A stretch of 64,000 nt of DNA. Origin: Marinobacter shengliensis. Its GTDB lineage: Bacteria > Pseudomonadota > Gammaproteobacteria > Pseudomonadales > Oleiphilaceae. Location of the stretch: contig NZ_PXNO01000023.1 in NCBI RefSeq assembly GCF_003007715.1, forward strand, positions 558,001-622,000. The letters run 5' to 3'. The stretch's first letter is position 1, and each line of letters starts with the position of its first letter. Both the position numbers and the translations under genes were made by a program. The notes under the pieces were generated by a model. That model did not search any database and was not told the origin of the DNA. It was given only the letters and a program-made list of their open reading frames with translations. Below, piece after piece: positions 38,279 to 47,229 of this stretch.

Positions 38279-39043
38279 TTAACAGACGGATATCACTTCC
38301 ACACGTATCTTTGAATCATCGTTCACAAAACGAAAACGCACATTCAGGTCATAAAGGTTGGCACCGTAGATGCGCTCTTCATCTCGTCCGCGGCGAAATG
38401 ATGGCCTGGGGTCATAACTCACAACGTCTTCGATCAGCGCCCTCACATCCGGATACTCCTCTACCGGCAGGGTTGCCAGCTGCGCGGTAGCCTCAAGGCT
38501 GAATACCACGTCGGCACGCTCGGTGGGCGCGGATTCTGCCCAGCCGAGCGAAGCCTCCGGCACCGAATCGGCAAACGGCAAATAGGGTTTGATATCTAAT
38601 ATTGGCGTGCCTTCGATCAGGTCGTGGTCGCTAATGCGCAGAACCAACTGCCCGTTTTTGCGAATCAACCCTTCGTTCCTGACCACTGACAAACCAAGGC
38701 TGTTAGGCCTGAAAGGCGAGCGACTGGCGAAGACGCCGATCTTTTTGTTACCGCCTAGCCGTGGGGGGCGAACCACCGGCCGCCACTCGGCACGAATGGC
38801 CTCGTGGAACTGAAACGTAAGCCACAGATGACTGGCGGTTTCCAGGCCCCGAAAGGCGTCCTCCCGGTCAAACGGGCTCTGGATCAGCAGATCAGCATGG
38901 GCATGGCGCGTAAGCCCCGGTTGGCGTGGCACCCCGAACTTGTCTTTGAAGCAAGAGTGGGTAATGGCAATGGGGGTGAGGGTGAGAGCCTGGTCTGCCG
39001 GTCGGGATTTGTGGCGTGGTCTGGTCATATCATTGCCGGTCAA
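38279..39043 (-). CDS. trmO: tRNA (N6-threonylcarbamoyladenosine37-N6)-methyltransferase TrmO
   Basis: A 254-residue protein with the TrmO/YaeB/TsaA fold motifs: FKDKFGVPRQPGLTRHAHAD near residue 35, the SAM-binding IGVFASRSPFRPNSLGLSVV segment and ILDIKPYLPFADS. It methylates t6A37 in tRNAs for threonine decoding. The frame begins at TTG 39043 with AGGAA close upstream; an ATG at 39028 is an alternative. Its 5' end overlaps the outer-membrane gene before it by up to 14 nt. The C-terminal DLNVRFRFV is a complete ending. Confidence 0.9.
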   Translation of the reverse strand: MTGNDMTRPRHKSRPADQALTLTPIAITHSCFKDKFGVPRQPGLTRHAHADLLIQSPFDREDAFRGLETASHLWLTFQFHEAIRAEWRPVVRPPRLGGNKKIGVFASRSPFRPNSLGLSVVRNEGLIRKNGQLVLRISDHDLIEGTPILDIKPYLPFADSVPEASLGWAESAPTERADVVFSLEATAQLATLPVEEYPDVRALIEDVVSYDPRPSFRRGRDEERIYGANLYDLNVRFRFVNDDSKIRVEVISVC

Positions 39044-40124
39044 TGGTTCCTGAGAAGTACATTTCGATACGGAACACCACCGAGGCCTGATCTTTGAAAC
39101 CCTCGTCTCTGGGAAACTCCAGGGCTGGAATCAGTTCCGCAAACAGCCAATCTTCGTACAAGCGATAACGCCATGTGAGATCGGCAAAGTAGGACGTGGT
39201 TCGCCACGATGGCTGACTTTCACCAAGGGCCCCCAGCCTGGGGGTGAGGACGGAACGATGGCTGAGCCGTTTACGCGTACTGAAGATTTGTGCTGCCTCA
39301 AACTTGCGGTCCTGGTGCAACCACTCGAGCTCCGATGACGTGTAGAAATGCCAGCCGTTGCCAAGTGACCGGTCTGCGCCGAACCATGACCGCGCGCCCC
39401 ATCCACGGGTGTGGTAGTAGTATAGCCGCTGCTGTACATTCAGCGCCCAGGCATCATCCAGTTGCCAGCCCTTGCTGGCGGTGGTTCGCCAGAACATTTC
39501 CGGTGGCAATCTCAGGCGGCCGCCCACATCGGTGGACAGGTTGATGGCGTCGCCCACCTGTGAAAGGAAACGCAGGGCGCCGGTGGTTTCCGTATCGGTA
39601 CGGTCGGGCTCTGTGAGCTGCCTGTCCCGTTCCCGTTCACCAAGAGGGATCAGTTCATCGCTTTCGCTCTCAATGACCAGGCGCAGCTTTTGCTGGGTGG
39701 TGGGAACATCCAGCCGGAACCTCAGCTCCGGTTTGAATTGCGCCGGATCACTGTACTCGGATTCTGCCGCAAACCCGATTCTCAGATAGCTCTCGTTATT
39801 TGGTAGCGACTGGGTCGAGCCAGACAAGGTGCGATCAGCCCAGGCGCCAAAGTTCTGGACTGTGGTGCCATGAATGCGTTCCTGGCGGATGACCCAGTTA
39901 CTGAAGTTCATCCACCAGGAATCCTCTGGTTCCGCCCAGTATTCATCGGGTTCAAACGTGTAGAACGAATACGGGAGTGATTCCGGTGCCAGCACATCCG
40001 GAATGGCGGAATCTCTTACCGTAAACACGGGCTCTGCAGCATGAGCGAGCGATGAGACCAGCAACGTATAAAGTAAAAGCGGGGCGGCCAGATGTCTCGG
40101 CCGGGGCTCCTTAACGAAACTCAA
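39030..40124 (-). CDS. Putative outer-membrane barrel protein of unknown family
   Basis: The frame is open up to 40220, but that would overlap coaE by 110 nt. I propose TTG at 40124 (read MSFVKEPRPRHLAAPLLLYT), which overlaps coaE by 14 nt and places a signal peptide ending LVSSLAHA at the start. The start is uncertain; an AAGGAG sits just inside the proposed frame. The 364 residues have repeated amphipathic strands with Trp, Tyr and Arg (LRLRFRLD-like, WRTTSYFADLTWRYRLYEDW) and end in a barrel-like strand. I do not recognise the family. It may be co-transcribed with coaE. Confidence 0.65.
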   Translation of the reverse strand: MSFVKEPRPRHLAAPLLLYTLLVSSLAHAAEPVFTVRDSAIPDVLAPESLPYSFYTFEPDEYWAEPEDSWWMNFSNWVIRQERIHGTTVQNFGAWADRTLSGSTQSLPNNESYLRIGFAAESEYSDPAQFKPELRFRLDVPTTQQKLRLVIESESDELIPLGERERDRQLTEPDRTDTETTGALRFLSQVGDAINLSTDVGGRLRLPPEMFWRTTASKGWQLDDAWALNVQQRLYYYHTRGWGARSWFGADRSLGNGWHFYTSSELEWLHQDRKFEAAQIFSTRKRLSHRSVLTPRLGALGESQPSWRTTSYFADLTWRYRLYEDWLFAELIPALEFPRDEGFKDQASVVFRIEMYFSGTIDRQ

Positions 40125-40716
40125 ACAGGAACCGATTATGCAATTCACAAACCTGGCGCTCCACATCCTGTAAAGGGCGGTTGTTGTCGATAACAGCGTC
40201 TGCCCGTGAACGCCGCTCATCCCTGGCCATCTGCGCAGCCATAATGCGCTCTACCTGAACCCGGCTATTATCGTCCCGGGCCATGGTGCGTTCAATCTGA
40301 ATGTGTTCGGGCACATCAACCACCACCACGCGATCCACCAGTTCATGTTGGTCGGTTTCCAGGAGTAATGGCGAAACCAGCAGAACATAAGGCTGGGAAT
40401 GGGGGGCTTCTGGTGATTGCAGTTGCCTGACTAGCTCCTCGCGAATGACCGGATGTAACAGGCGTTCGAGCCAGTTTCTCTCTTCTGGGTTCTCAAACAC
40501 CCGCTGGCGAAGCGCAGCCCTGTCCAGTGCGCCGTCCGCCTGCAGAATGTCGCGGCCAAAGTGCTCAGCAATCGCGGCCAACCCAGCCGTTCCAGGCTCA
40601 ACCACCTCCCGAGCCACATCATCCGCATCCACCCAGTGCACACCTAAATCCCCAAAGATACGCACTACCGTAGACTTCCCGGAACCAATCCCGCCAGTTA
40701 ACCCAACGATCTTCAA
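40111..40716 (-). CDS. coaE: Dephospho-CoA kinase CoaE
   Basis: A 201-residue P-loop kinase beginning MKIVGLTGGIGSGKSTVVRI with Walker A GGIGSGKS (residues 8-15) and the conserved VDADDVAREVVEPG. It phosphorylates the ribose 3' position to complete coenzyme A. The start codon is TTG at 40716 with GGGAG about ten bases before it; an ATG two bases upstream is out of frame. pilD ends 4 nt away. The pilD-coaE order is conserved in pseudomonads and relatives. Confidence 0.94.
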   Translation of the reverse strand: MKIVGLTGGIGSGKSTVVRIFGDLGVHWVDADDVAREVVEPGTAGLAAIAEHFGRDILQADGALDRAALRQRVFENPEERNWLERLLHPVIREELVRQLQSPEAPHSQPYVLLVSPLLLETDQHELVDRVVVVDVPEHIQIERTMARDDNSRVQVERIMAAQMARDERRSRADAVIDNNRPLQDVERQVCELHNRFLFEFR

Positions 40717-40719
40717 GCA

Positions 40720-41595
40720 TCAAACTCCCAAAAAACCAAACCAAATCGCCTGAATCTCGGCCCCAAACCACAAACAAAGTAACCCAGCCGCCGCCAGATA
40801 AGGCCCAAACGGAATCGGCACCTCACGCCCATGCTTTTTGAACACCATCAGCGCAATACCAACCACCGCCCCCACCAGGGACGACAGCAAAATCACCGCC
40901 GGCAACAACTGCCACCCCAGCCAGGCACCCAGGGCCGCCAGCAGCTTGAAATCCCCATGCCCCATACCTTCTTTGCCAGTTACCAGCTTGAACAGCCAAT
41001 ACACTGACCAAAGCGATAAGTACCCTGCCACTGCACCCCAGAAGGCACTGTTAAAGTCTGTCAGCACGCCAAAATAGTTCAACACCAGGCCGAGCCACAT
41101 CAGGGGCAGGGTAATGCTATCTGGTAGCAACTGCGTGTCGAAATCGATCATCGTCAGCGCCACCAGGGCCCAAACCAGCAGCAAGGCCCAAAGCGCCGCT
41201 TCCGTCGGCCCCAGCAAAGCGATGGTCACCACTGAGAAGATCGCGGTGATGGCTTCAATAATCGGGTAGCGCGGTGAAATCGACGTTCCACAAGAGGAGC
41301 ACTTGCCCCGCAGTACTAGCCAACTGATCACTGGAATATTCTCCCAGGCCCGAATCTGATGACCGCAGGATGGGCAGGTGGAGGCTGGTTTGGAGAGGGA
41401 AAGGGGGGGGGCCTGCTTGCGCTGCTTTTCCGGTACCTCCAGAAACTCTTCACACTGGCAACGCCATTCCTGCTGCATCATTTTTGGCAGGCGTAAGATG
41501 ACTACGTTCAGGAAGCTGCCGATGCAGAGGGAGAATAGGGTGACGGTTAGGTATAGGAGCCAGGGGGTGGAGAGGAATTGGTCTAGAGAGGGCAT
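40720..41595 (-). CDS. pilD: Type IV prepilin peptidase / N-methyltransferase PilD
   Basis: A 291-residue polytopic membrane protein with the cytoplasmic tetracysteine zinc site (CPSCGHQIRAWENIPVISWL and CSSCG), N-terminal CIGSFLNVVILRLP, and the two aspartyl protease residues in TMIDFDTQLLPDSITLPL and GMGHGDFKLLAALGAWLG. It removes leader peptides from type IV prepilins and methylates the new N-terminus. The two pilins in this window are predicted substrates. It is 70 nt after pilC on the same strand. Confidence 0.95.
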   Translation of the reverse strand: MPSLDQFLSTPWLLYLTVTLFSLCIGSFLNVVILRLPKMMQQEWRCQCEEFLEVPEKQRKQAPPLSLSKPASTCPSCGHQIRAWENIPVISWLVLRGKCSSCGTSISPRYPIIEAITAIFSVVTIALLGPTEAALWALLLVWALVALTMIDFDTQLLPDSITLPLMWLGLVLNYFGVLTDFNSAFWGAVAGYLSLWSVYWLFKLVTGKEGMGHGDFKLLAALGAWLGWQLLPAVILLSSLVGAVVGIALMVFKKHGREVPIPFGPYLAAAGLLCLWFGAEIQAIWFGFLGV

Positions 41596-41668
41596 TCAAA
41601 AACTCATTGATAAGATTGATTGAGTGCCTGCTCCCCGGAAAGGGCGGGGAGCAGGAAAGGGCGGGTGC

Positions 41669-42889
41669 TTAGCCAACAACCTGGCCCATTTGGAAGATTG
41701 GCAGGTACATGGCGATGATCAAGCCGCCTACCAGTACACCCAGAACCGCCATAATCATGGGCTCCATCAGAGCAGTCAGGTTGTCAACCATATCGTCAAC
41801 CACGGCTTCGTAGTGCTCGGCGACTTTGCGCAGCATTTCGTCCAGGTTACCGGATTCTTCCCCGATGGCGGTGAGCTGCACCGCCATCACCGGGAAAATG
41901 TCCTGCTGTTTCATGGTTGTTTGCAGTTGGGTGCCACTTGAGACATCGTTTTTGATTCTCATGATGGCATCCCGGTATACCGCGTTACCGGTCGCTCCGG
42001 CAACGGAGTCCAGTGCGTCCACCAATGGAACACCGGCGGCGAAGGTGGTAGAGAGCACTCGGCCGAACTTGGCGACGGCGGATTTGTCCAGGATTTCGCC
42101 AACAACTGGCAGCTTGAGGACATATTTGTCCACTATGTCAGAAAATTTCTGGGAGCGTCGTTTGGATTCTTTGAATAGGAAAATGGTACCCACAATGCCA
42201 AGCAGCACAACAAACCACCAGGTCTGCAGCCATTCGGATAGCCTTACTACCATTTGAGTGAATACCGGCAAGTCAGCCCCGAAGCCCTGGAACAAGCTCT
42301 CGAACTGGGGAACCACCTTAACCAGCAATATGGCAGTTACCACAATAGCAACCACAATAACCGCAATCGGATAAGTCATGGCCTTTTTGACTTTTTTCTT
42401 GAGCAACTCCGTCTTCTCGAGATAGGTGGCTATCCTGTCCAGCATCTGCTCAAGCGCACCGGCCTTTTCACCGGAATCCACCAGGTTGCAGTAGAGGTCG
42501 TCAAAATGTCTTGGGTGCTTGCGCAGGGCAGAAGCAAACCCGGTGCCGGAGGAGATATCGTTCCGGATACTCATCACCAGTTCCTGCAGACCCTTATTTT
42601 CAAGGCCGTCAGCCACAATGTCGAAACTCTGCACCAAGGGAACGCCGGCCTTCATCATCGTGGCCAGTTGGCGGGTAAGCATCGCAATATCAAACGGTGT
42701 GATCTTCTTGCTGCCACCAAATAACGGCTTGGGCTTCTTCTTGACCTTATCCGGGATAATGCCCTGCTTCCGCAGTTGGGCTTTTACCAAGGCCAGGTTA
42801 GAGCCAGTTAGCTCGCCCTTGGTCTTGTTGCCCTTCCGGTCTTTGCCTTCCCAAACGTACGATTCCAGCTTCTGCGCTTTTTCTGCCAT
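41669..42889 (-). CDS. pilC: Type IV pilus inner-membrane platform protein PilC
   Basis: A 406-residue protein with the two repeated T2SS-F cytoplasmic domains (FDIAMLTRQLATMMKAGVPL; AVAKFGRVLSTTFAAGVPLV) and three membrane segments. PilC couples the PilB motor to pilin assembly. It begins 3 nt after the pilB stop. The C-terminal LTALMEPMIMAVLGVLVGGL is intact. Confidence 0.95.
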   Translation of the reverse strand: MAEKAQKLESYVWEGKDRKGNKTKGELTGSNLALVKAQLRKQGIIPDKVKKKPKPLFGGSKKITPFDIAMLTRQLATMMKAGVPLVQSFDIVADGLENKGLQELVMSIRNDISSGTGFASALRKHPRHFDDLYCNLVDSGEKAGALEQMLDRIATYLEKTELLKKKVKKAMTYPIAVIVVAIVVTAILLVKVVPQFESLFQGFGADLPVFTQMVVRLSEWLQTWWFVVLLGIVGTIFLFKESKRRSQKFSDIVDKYVLKLPVVGEILDKSAVAKFGRVLSTTFAAGVPLVDALDSVAGATGNAVYRDAIMRIKNDVSSGTQLQTTMKQQDIFPVMAVQLTAIGEESGNLDEMLRKVAEHYEAVVDDMVDNLTALMEPMIMAVLGVLVGGLIIAMYLPIFQMGQVVG

Positions 42890-42891
42890 GC

Positions 42892-44604
42892 TTAATCCTT
42901 CGTCACGCGGTTGGCTTCCTCAAGGCTGGTCACCCCTTCCATCACTTTCAAAAGGGCGGATTGCCTCAGGTTTCGGAAGCCTTCTGCCTGCGCTTGTTTT
43001 GCAATTTTTATCGAACTGGCTTCTTCCATAATCATGCTCGCCAGTTCTTCAGTAATCTTCACCACTTCGTAAATACCGACGCGGCCTTTGTATCCACTAG
43101 AGCATTTATCACAGCCCTTGGGGCGGTACAACGTAAAGCCTGTATCAATTTGTTCTTGTGTGAACCCTTCCTTCAAAAGCACGTCTTTTGGGATGTCTGC
43201 CGGCTGCTTGCAGCTGCACAGCCGCCGGCCAAGGCGCTGGGCGATGATCAGGCTCACGGAAGTGGCTATGTTGAACGCAGGCACCCCCATGTTCATCATC
43301 CGGGTCAGGGTTTCTGCAGCGCTGTTGGTGTGCAGGGTAGACAGGACCAGGTGTCCGGTTTGTGCCGCCTTGATCGCGATGTTGGCGGTTTCCAGATCCC
43401 GGATCTCACCCACCATGATCACATCCGGATCTTGCCGCAGGAAGGCTCGAAGCGCTTCGGCAAATCCCAGGCCCACTTTGGTGTTCACGTTAACCTGGTT
43501 GATGCCTTCCAGGTTAATTTCCGCCGGGTCTTCTGCTGTAGAAATGTTGATGCCTGGAGTGTTCAGAATGTTCAGGCCGGTATAGAGCGATACCGTCTTG
43601 CCAGAACCGGTCGGCCCGGTGACCAGAATCATGCCCTGGGGCTGCGCCAGTGCATCCATATACAGTTGCTTCTGGTCTTCCTCGTAACCCAGCACGTCGA
43701 TGCCCAGCTTGGCCTGGCTCGGGTCCAGAATTCGTAGAACAATCTTTTCGCCCCAAAGGGTGGGCAGAGTATTTACCCGGAAATCGATGGCCTTAGTTTT
43801 GGATAGCTTCATTTTTATCCGGCCATCCTGGGGGATTCGGCGCTCCGATATGTCCAGTTGCGCCATAATCTTTACCCGGGCAGAGATCTTCGGTGCGAGC
43901 TTGATAGATGGGCGGGATATCTCTTTCAGGATGCCGTCGGTTCTGTAGCGCACCCGGTAAATCTTTTCATAGGGCTCGAAGTGGATATCGGAAGCGCCGC
44001 CGCGAATGGCATCAAGCAGCATCTTGTTGACGTATTTGACGATGGGGGCGTCATCCACTTCCGCGGTACTGACAGCGCCATCGTCGTCCTGATCACCGCC
44101 TTCCGTCTCAACACCTTCGAGGTCAGCATCGTCCAGGTCACCCATGCTGGTGTCCTGGGATTCGAGGTACTTGTCGATGGCGGCACGTAGCTTGGCGTCA
44201 TCCACCAGAATCGCGTCAGTACTCAGCCCCGTGTTGAATTTGATCTCATCCAGTGCCTGAATATTCGTGGGGTCTGACACCGCAATGAACAGCCGGTTGC
44301 CACGCTTATAAAGCGGCAGGGCGTTGTGCTTGCGAACCAGTTTTTCGTCAACCACCTTCTCCGGCATCATTTCCGGCAGGAAAGAGTCCAGATCCAGAAC
44401 GGAAACCCCGAACTCCATGGCGGCGGAGAACGCCAGTTTGGAACTGTCTGCAAGGTGGTTCTGGGTGAGGTAGGTGATCAGTGGAATGCGGTTCTGGGAA
44501 GCCTGTAGGAATGCATCCTTGGCGGTATCTTCATCCAGAAGCCCGTCATCCACAAATCGACGGGCCAAGCCTGTCAGGGTCACGTTTCGGTTGCTGTTCG
44601 CCAT
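42892..44604 (-). CDS. pilB: Type IV pilus extension ATPase PilB
   Basis: A 570-residue GspE/PilB ATPase: N-terminal GspE-N (MshEN) domain about 1-150, an Asp/Glu-rich linker, then the motor with Walker A GPTGSGKT (330-337), Asp box and Walker B RQDPDVIMVGEIRDLETANI, and the zinc tetracysteine module (LCSCKQPAD and CDKCSSGY). It powers pilin polymerisation. Divergent from pilA. It heads the pilB-pilC-pilD-coaE run. Confidence 0.96.
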   Translation of the reverse strand: MANSNRNVTLTGLARRFVDDGLLDEDTAKDAFLQASQNRIPLITYLTQNHLADSSKLAFSAAMEFGVSVLDLDSFLPEMMPEKVVDEKLVRKHNALPLYKRGNRLFIAVSDPTNIQALDEIKFNTGLSTDAILVDDAKLRAAIDKYLESQDTSMGDLDDADLEGVETEGGDQDDDGAVSTAEVDDAPIVKYVNKMLLDAIRGGASDIHFEPYEKIYRVRYRTDGILKEISRPSIKLAPKISARVKIMAQLDISERRIPQDGRIKMKLSKTKAIDFRVNTLPTLWGEKIVLRILDPSQAKLGIDVLGYEEDQKQLYMDALAQPQGMILVTGPTGSGKTVSLYTGLNILNTPGINISTAEDPAEINLEGINQVNVNTKVGLGFAEALRAFLRQDPDVIMVGEIRDLETANIAIKAAQTGHLVLSTLHTNSAAETLTRMMNMGVPAFNIATSVSLIIAQRLGRRLCSCKQPADIPKDVLLKEGFTQEQIDTGFTLYRPKGCDKCSSGYKGRVGIYEVVKITEELASMIMEEASSIKIAKQAQAEGFRNLRQSALLKVMEGVTSLEEANRVTKD

Positions 44605-44821
44605 AAATGCTCTGAGGAAAGTCTTGTAAGTGGCTGAAACTCGTCTTTATGAACACAGAGTTTAGATGCATGGCCGGGGTTTGGAAAGCGGGGTAGGTCT
44701 CAGGTTTGATCTTTCTCAAAGACATGTCGTTGAAATGTGCTGGTCGGTTTGTGTTAGGGGTGGGTGACAAAAAACGTCACTCCTGGACGTGATCGGGCGG
44801 GGTTTTTATAGGCTTGCCTTA

Positions 44822-44837
44822 TGTGATGCGTATCACA
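44822..44837. promoter_or_regulatory. CRP/Vfr-type palindrome upstream of pilA
   Basis: TGTGA-TGCGTA-TCACA is an exact match to the symmetric CRP/Vfr half-site pair with 6-nt spacing. Its centre lies about 85 bp before the predicted pilA transcription start. In Pseudomonas, Vfr acts on type IV pilus and virulence genes. A weaker alternative reading is an FNR-like site with GTGAT/ATCAC half-sites. Confidence 0.65.
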
Positions 44838-44887
44838 AAGGGTTGCAACGCCCTGAATGCACGCCCATTTTTAACATTATCTTGCAA

Positions 44888-44904
44888 TTGGCACGCTGGC
44901 TGCT
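44888..44904 (+). promoter_or_regulatory. Sigma-54 (-24/-12) promoter of pilA
   Basis: TTGGCACG-CTGG-CTGCT matches the sigma-54 consensus TGGCAC-N5-TTGC with a single T-to-C change, and the spacing of GG (44890-44891) to GC (44902-44903) is the required 12 bp. It implies regulation by a PilR-like activator; no pilR/pilS gene is in the window. Confidence 0.85.
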
Positions 44905-44994
44905 TAGCCTGTTTCAGGCTCAGCGCGGCTGACGGGAAATATGCCTGGCGGTCAGAGCTTTGAAAAAGAAACGACAACTCTAGAGGTCGATAAC

Positions 44995-45483
44995 ATGCAA
45001 GAAATCAAAATGAGTCATGGTCAGAAGGGTTTCACCCTGATCGAACTGATGATCGTTGTGGCGATTATTGGTATTTTGGCGGCTATTGCTATTCCGCAGT
45101 ATCAGGATTACACCGCTCGCTCGCAGGTAACTCGCGTTGTTTCAGAGCTTAATTCTCTGAGGTCTGGGGCAGAGGCTGCAATTCTCCAGGGGCGTACGAT
45201 CGTGTCTGCCGACACACCAGGCGTCGGTGAAGAAGACCTGGGCTGGACCACTTCTAACCTTGTAGATGGCACGGGCAAGGCACAAGTTGACGTTCAGAAC
45301 GGTGGCACAGCGACCCCGACCGTGGCTGTTGAGCTTGGGGGCGATGCCGGTGCCAACGTGGCGGGTGTAACTATCACCTTGTCTCGTAACGCAAACGGTG
45401 CTTGGACCTGTGGTATGACCGGTGGCACCGCCGCACAGGGCTGGAAAAACAGCTACGCACCTACGGCCTGTCCGCACAGCTAA
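44995..45483 (+). CDS. pilA: Type IV major pilin PilA
   Basis: I start at 44995 ([12 protein letters not shown]) because AGAGG lies about 8 nt upstream; a frame to 44941 is open. A 12-residue leader precedes the PilD cleavage site (G before [20 protein letters not shown]), giving a mature protein of about 150 residues. Near the end a cysteine pair (WTCGM and TACPHS) should form the C-terminal disulfide loop. The last residue is Ser, the position modified by TfpO in group I pseudomonad pilins. It has a sigma-54 promoter and is followed by a terminator. Confidence 0.93.
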   Translation: MQEIKMSHGQKGFTLIELMIVVAIIGILAAIAIPQYQDYTARSQVTRVVSELNSLRSGAEAAILQGRTIVSADTPGVGEEDLGWTTSNLVDGTGKAQVDVQNGGTATPTVAVELGGDAGANVAGVTITLSRNANGAWTCGMTGGTAAQGWKNSYAPTACPHS

Positions 45484-45543
45484 GTAATTCTGAAAGCCGA
45501 ACAGGGTAGGTCAAAAGAAACAACCTGCCTTGGGTGGCCAAGA

Positions 45544-45574
45544 GGCTCGGGGGTCTATACCTTCGGGCCTTTTT
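45544..45574 (+). terminator. Rho-independent terminator after pilA
   Basis: GGCTCGGGGG pairs with CCTTCGGGCC (with G-T pairs) around a TCTATA loop, followed by five T. It is 60 nt beyond the pilA stop and should make pilA mostly monocistronic, with leak into the downstream transferase. Confidence 0.7.
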
Positions 45575-45735
45575 CATTTATGCATGTATCTACCTCAGTC
45601 CTGATTACGCGCAAGCCGCATACCAACTCAGCGTAAAGCTCCAGACGCAAAAGCGTCATATGAAAGTAGTTCAATTCTTGCAAATGCGGGTCCGGCGCTT
45701 TTTATTAGTACGTTAATCCATCAGGTAATTATGCA

Positions 45736-47229
45736 ATGTACTCTTCTGGCTCAATCTCACGATGGACATTGGCGACAGCCGCACTTTTGGGGTTCGGGGC
45801 AGTTCTGTTCATTGATTTCACTCCAGCCCCGTTTGGTGGTTATGCGGATCAGCGTTTTCTGCTTTTGGCGCTTTCCGGTTTGCTCGTTATTATCTCCTCG
45901 GCCTTCCTTGTATTGAATCGCTATTCTTCTATTTGTAAGAGTTTGCGCGTTTTAGTCCCAATCACTTTGCTATGCGGCAGTTTTTTTGTTCTTTCCCTTC
46001 CCTTTCGAGGTCAGTTATACGTTTGGGTTGAGCCAGGAATGTATGCGTTCTTTTTCTTTGCCACAGTTGTAAGTGGTGCGTGGGCTTCTTGGACAGGCTC
46101 TAATGAGAACGTCGGTCGGGATTTGGTGCTAATTGTCGTAGCCACTTGCAGCGCATATGGCTTGGCTACAATCAATATATATCTATTTGCCCTATTCGAT
46201 GGGGAAACCGATTTGGTGAATTTTATTCCTTGGGGCTTTGGCAATATCCGTTACTGGAGTCACATTGCAACCTGGTGCATTCCTCTTATGCCATTGGCGA
46301 TACTTGTCGGGCGGTCAAAGCAACATCGTATTTGGCGAACAGTGAGCGTACTTGGTGCAGGCCTCTGGTGGTGGATACTGATTCTGTCAACTTCTCGAGG
46401 ATCTGCACTCGGAATTGCTTTCGGGGCAGTTCTCGTGTTGATTCTATTTGGACGTCGCGCTTTACCTTGGTTAAACGTCTTTTTTGGGGGGGTGTTGGTT
46501 GGCTTTGTCATTTGGGGGCTATTATCAGTCGCTATTCCAACGTTAATAGCAGACGACATTCAAATCCGGAGTATCAAGGCGGACAGTTCAGGGCGGATTC
46601 CTTTATTTATTGAAGCCTTTTCAATGAGCCTTCAAAATTTTCCGTTTGGTTTGGGGCCCCAGTCGTGGTTGACTCATGAGATATTGACCGATGGATACTC
46701 CCAGAGTCGGCACTTTGGGCATCCACATAATATGTATCTCATGTGGGCTGCCGAGTATGGCTGGGTTTTGATTGCCCTGTTGGGGCTGGTTGTTGCTCAA
46801 GCAGTTCGTTATTTCTGGATAAAACGCTCTGAACTGTTTCGTGGAAATAACGATGAACATACCTTTCTGCTGATAGGCGTAACGGCTTCTGTTTCTGCAG
46901 CTTTGTTTCATGCGGGCGTATCTGCCGTGTTTGTAGCGCCAGGATCAATGATAGTTGGATTGTTCGTTCTTATCGCATTCTGGGCGTTGATCATCCCAAC
47001 ACGATCCTCTAGCTGTGGGGCGTCTGAACCTGAACGGCCTTCAGGTTTTCGAAAAGTTTTTGCATTGCTCATAGGCCTGGCGCTAATGACTCTTTGGTTG
47101 CTTTGGATGAATCAGGTCTGGGCTTACTTTGAAGATATGCGCTTGGACGAGCAGACGTACTTTGAAGAAGTTGGTGGTGGCATACAGCCACGATTCTGGT
47201 TCCATGGAAATTTTCCTCGGTCGGAGTGA
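45736..47229 (+). CDS. tfpO: Wzy_C / O-antigen-ligase-like protein, probable pilin glycosyltransferase (TfpO/PilO type)
   Basis: A 497-residue polytopic membrane protein with about 11-12 hydrophobic helices and a large loop carrying GHPHNMYLMWAAEYGWVLIA, typical of the Wzy_C (O-antigen ligase) family. Its position immediately after pilA matches PilO/TfpO, which transfers one O-antigen unit to the C-terminal Ser of pilin in Pseudomonas aeruginosa. PilA here ends in Ser. The gene is visibly more AT-rich than its neighbours and has many A/T-ending codons, which suggests transfer. An alternative is that it ligates O-antigen to lipid A-core (WaaL). Confidence 0.75.
   Translation: MYSSGSISRWTLATAALLGFGAVLFIDFTPAPFGGYADQRFLLLALSGLLVIISSAFLVLNRYSSICKSLRVLVPITLLCGSFFVLSLPFRGQLYVWVEPGMYAFFFFATVVSGAWASWTGSNENVGRDLVLIVVATCSAYGLATINIYLFALFDGETDLVNFIPWGFGNIRYWSHIATWCIPLMPLAILVGRSKQHRIWRTVSVLGAGLWWWILILSTSRGSALGIAFGAVLVLILFGRRALPWLNVFFGGVLVGFVIWGLLSVAIPTLIADDIQIRSIKADSSGRIPLFIEAFSMSLQNFPFGLGPQSWLTHEILTDGYSQSRHFGHPHNMYLMWAAEYGWVLIALLGLVVAQAVRYFWIKRSELFRGNNDEHTFLLIGVTASVSAALFHAGVSAVFVAPGSMIVGLFVLIAFWALIIPTRSSSCGASEPERPSGFRKVFALLIGLALMTLWLLWMNQVWAYFEDMRLDEQTYFEEVGGGIQPRFWFHGNFPRSE

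Larger units (their letters stand above)
44605..44994. other. Divergent intergenic region pilB-pilA
   Basis: This 390-nt stretch has no gene that I can support. It holds the CRP/Vfr-type palindrome and the sigma-54 promoter of pilA, and presumably the pilB promoter and upstream activator sites. Short frames are present in it, but none has a ribosome binding site or a recognisable product. Confidence 0.7.

Noticed and set aside
44822..44837. FNR/ANR site upstream of pilA
   Set aside because: The half-sites read GTGAT/ATCAC rather than TTGAT/ATCAA; the CRP/Vfr match is exact and preferred.
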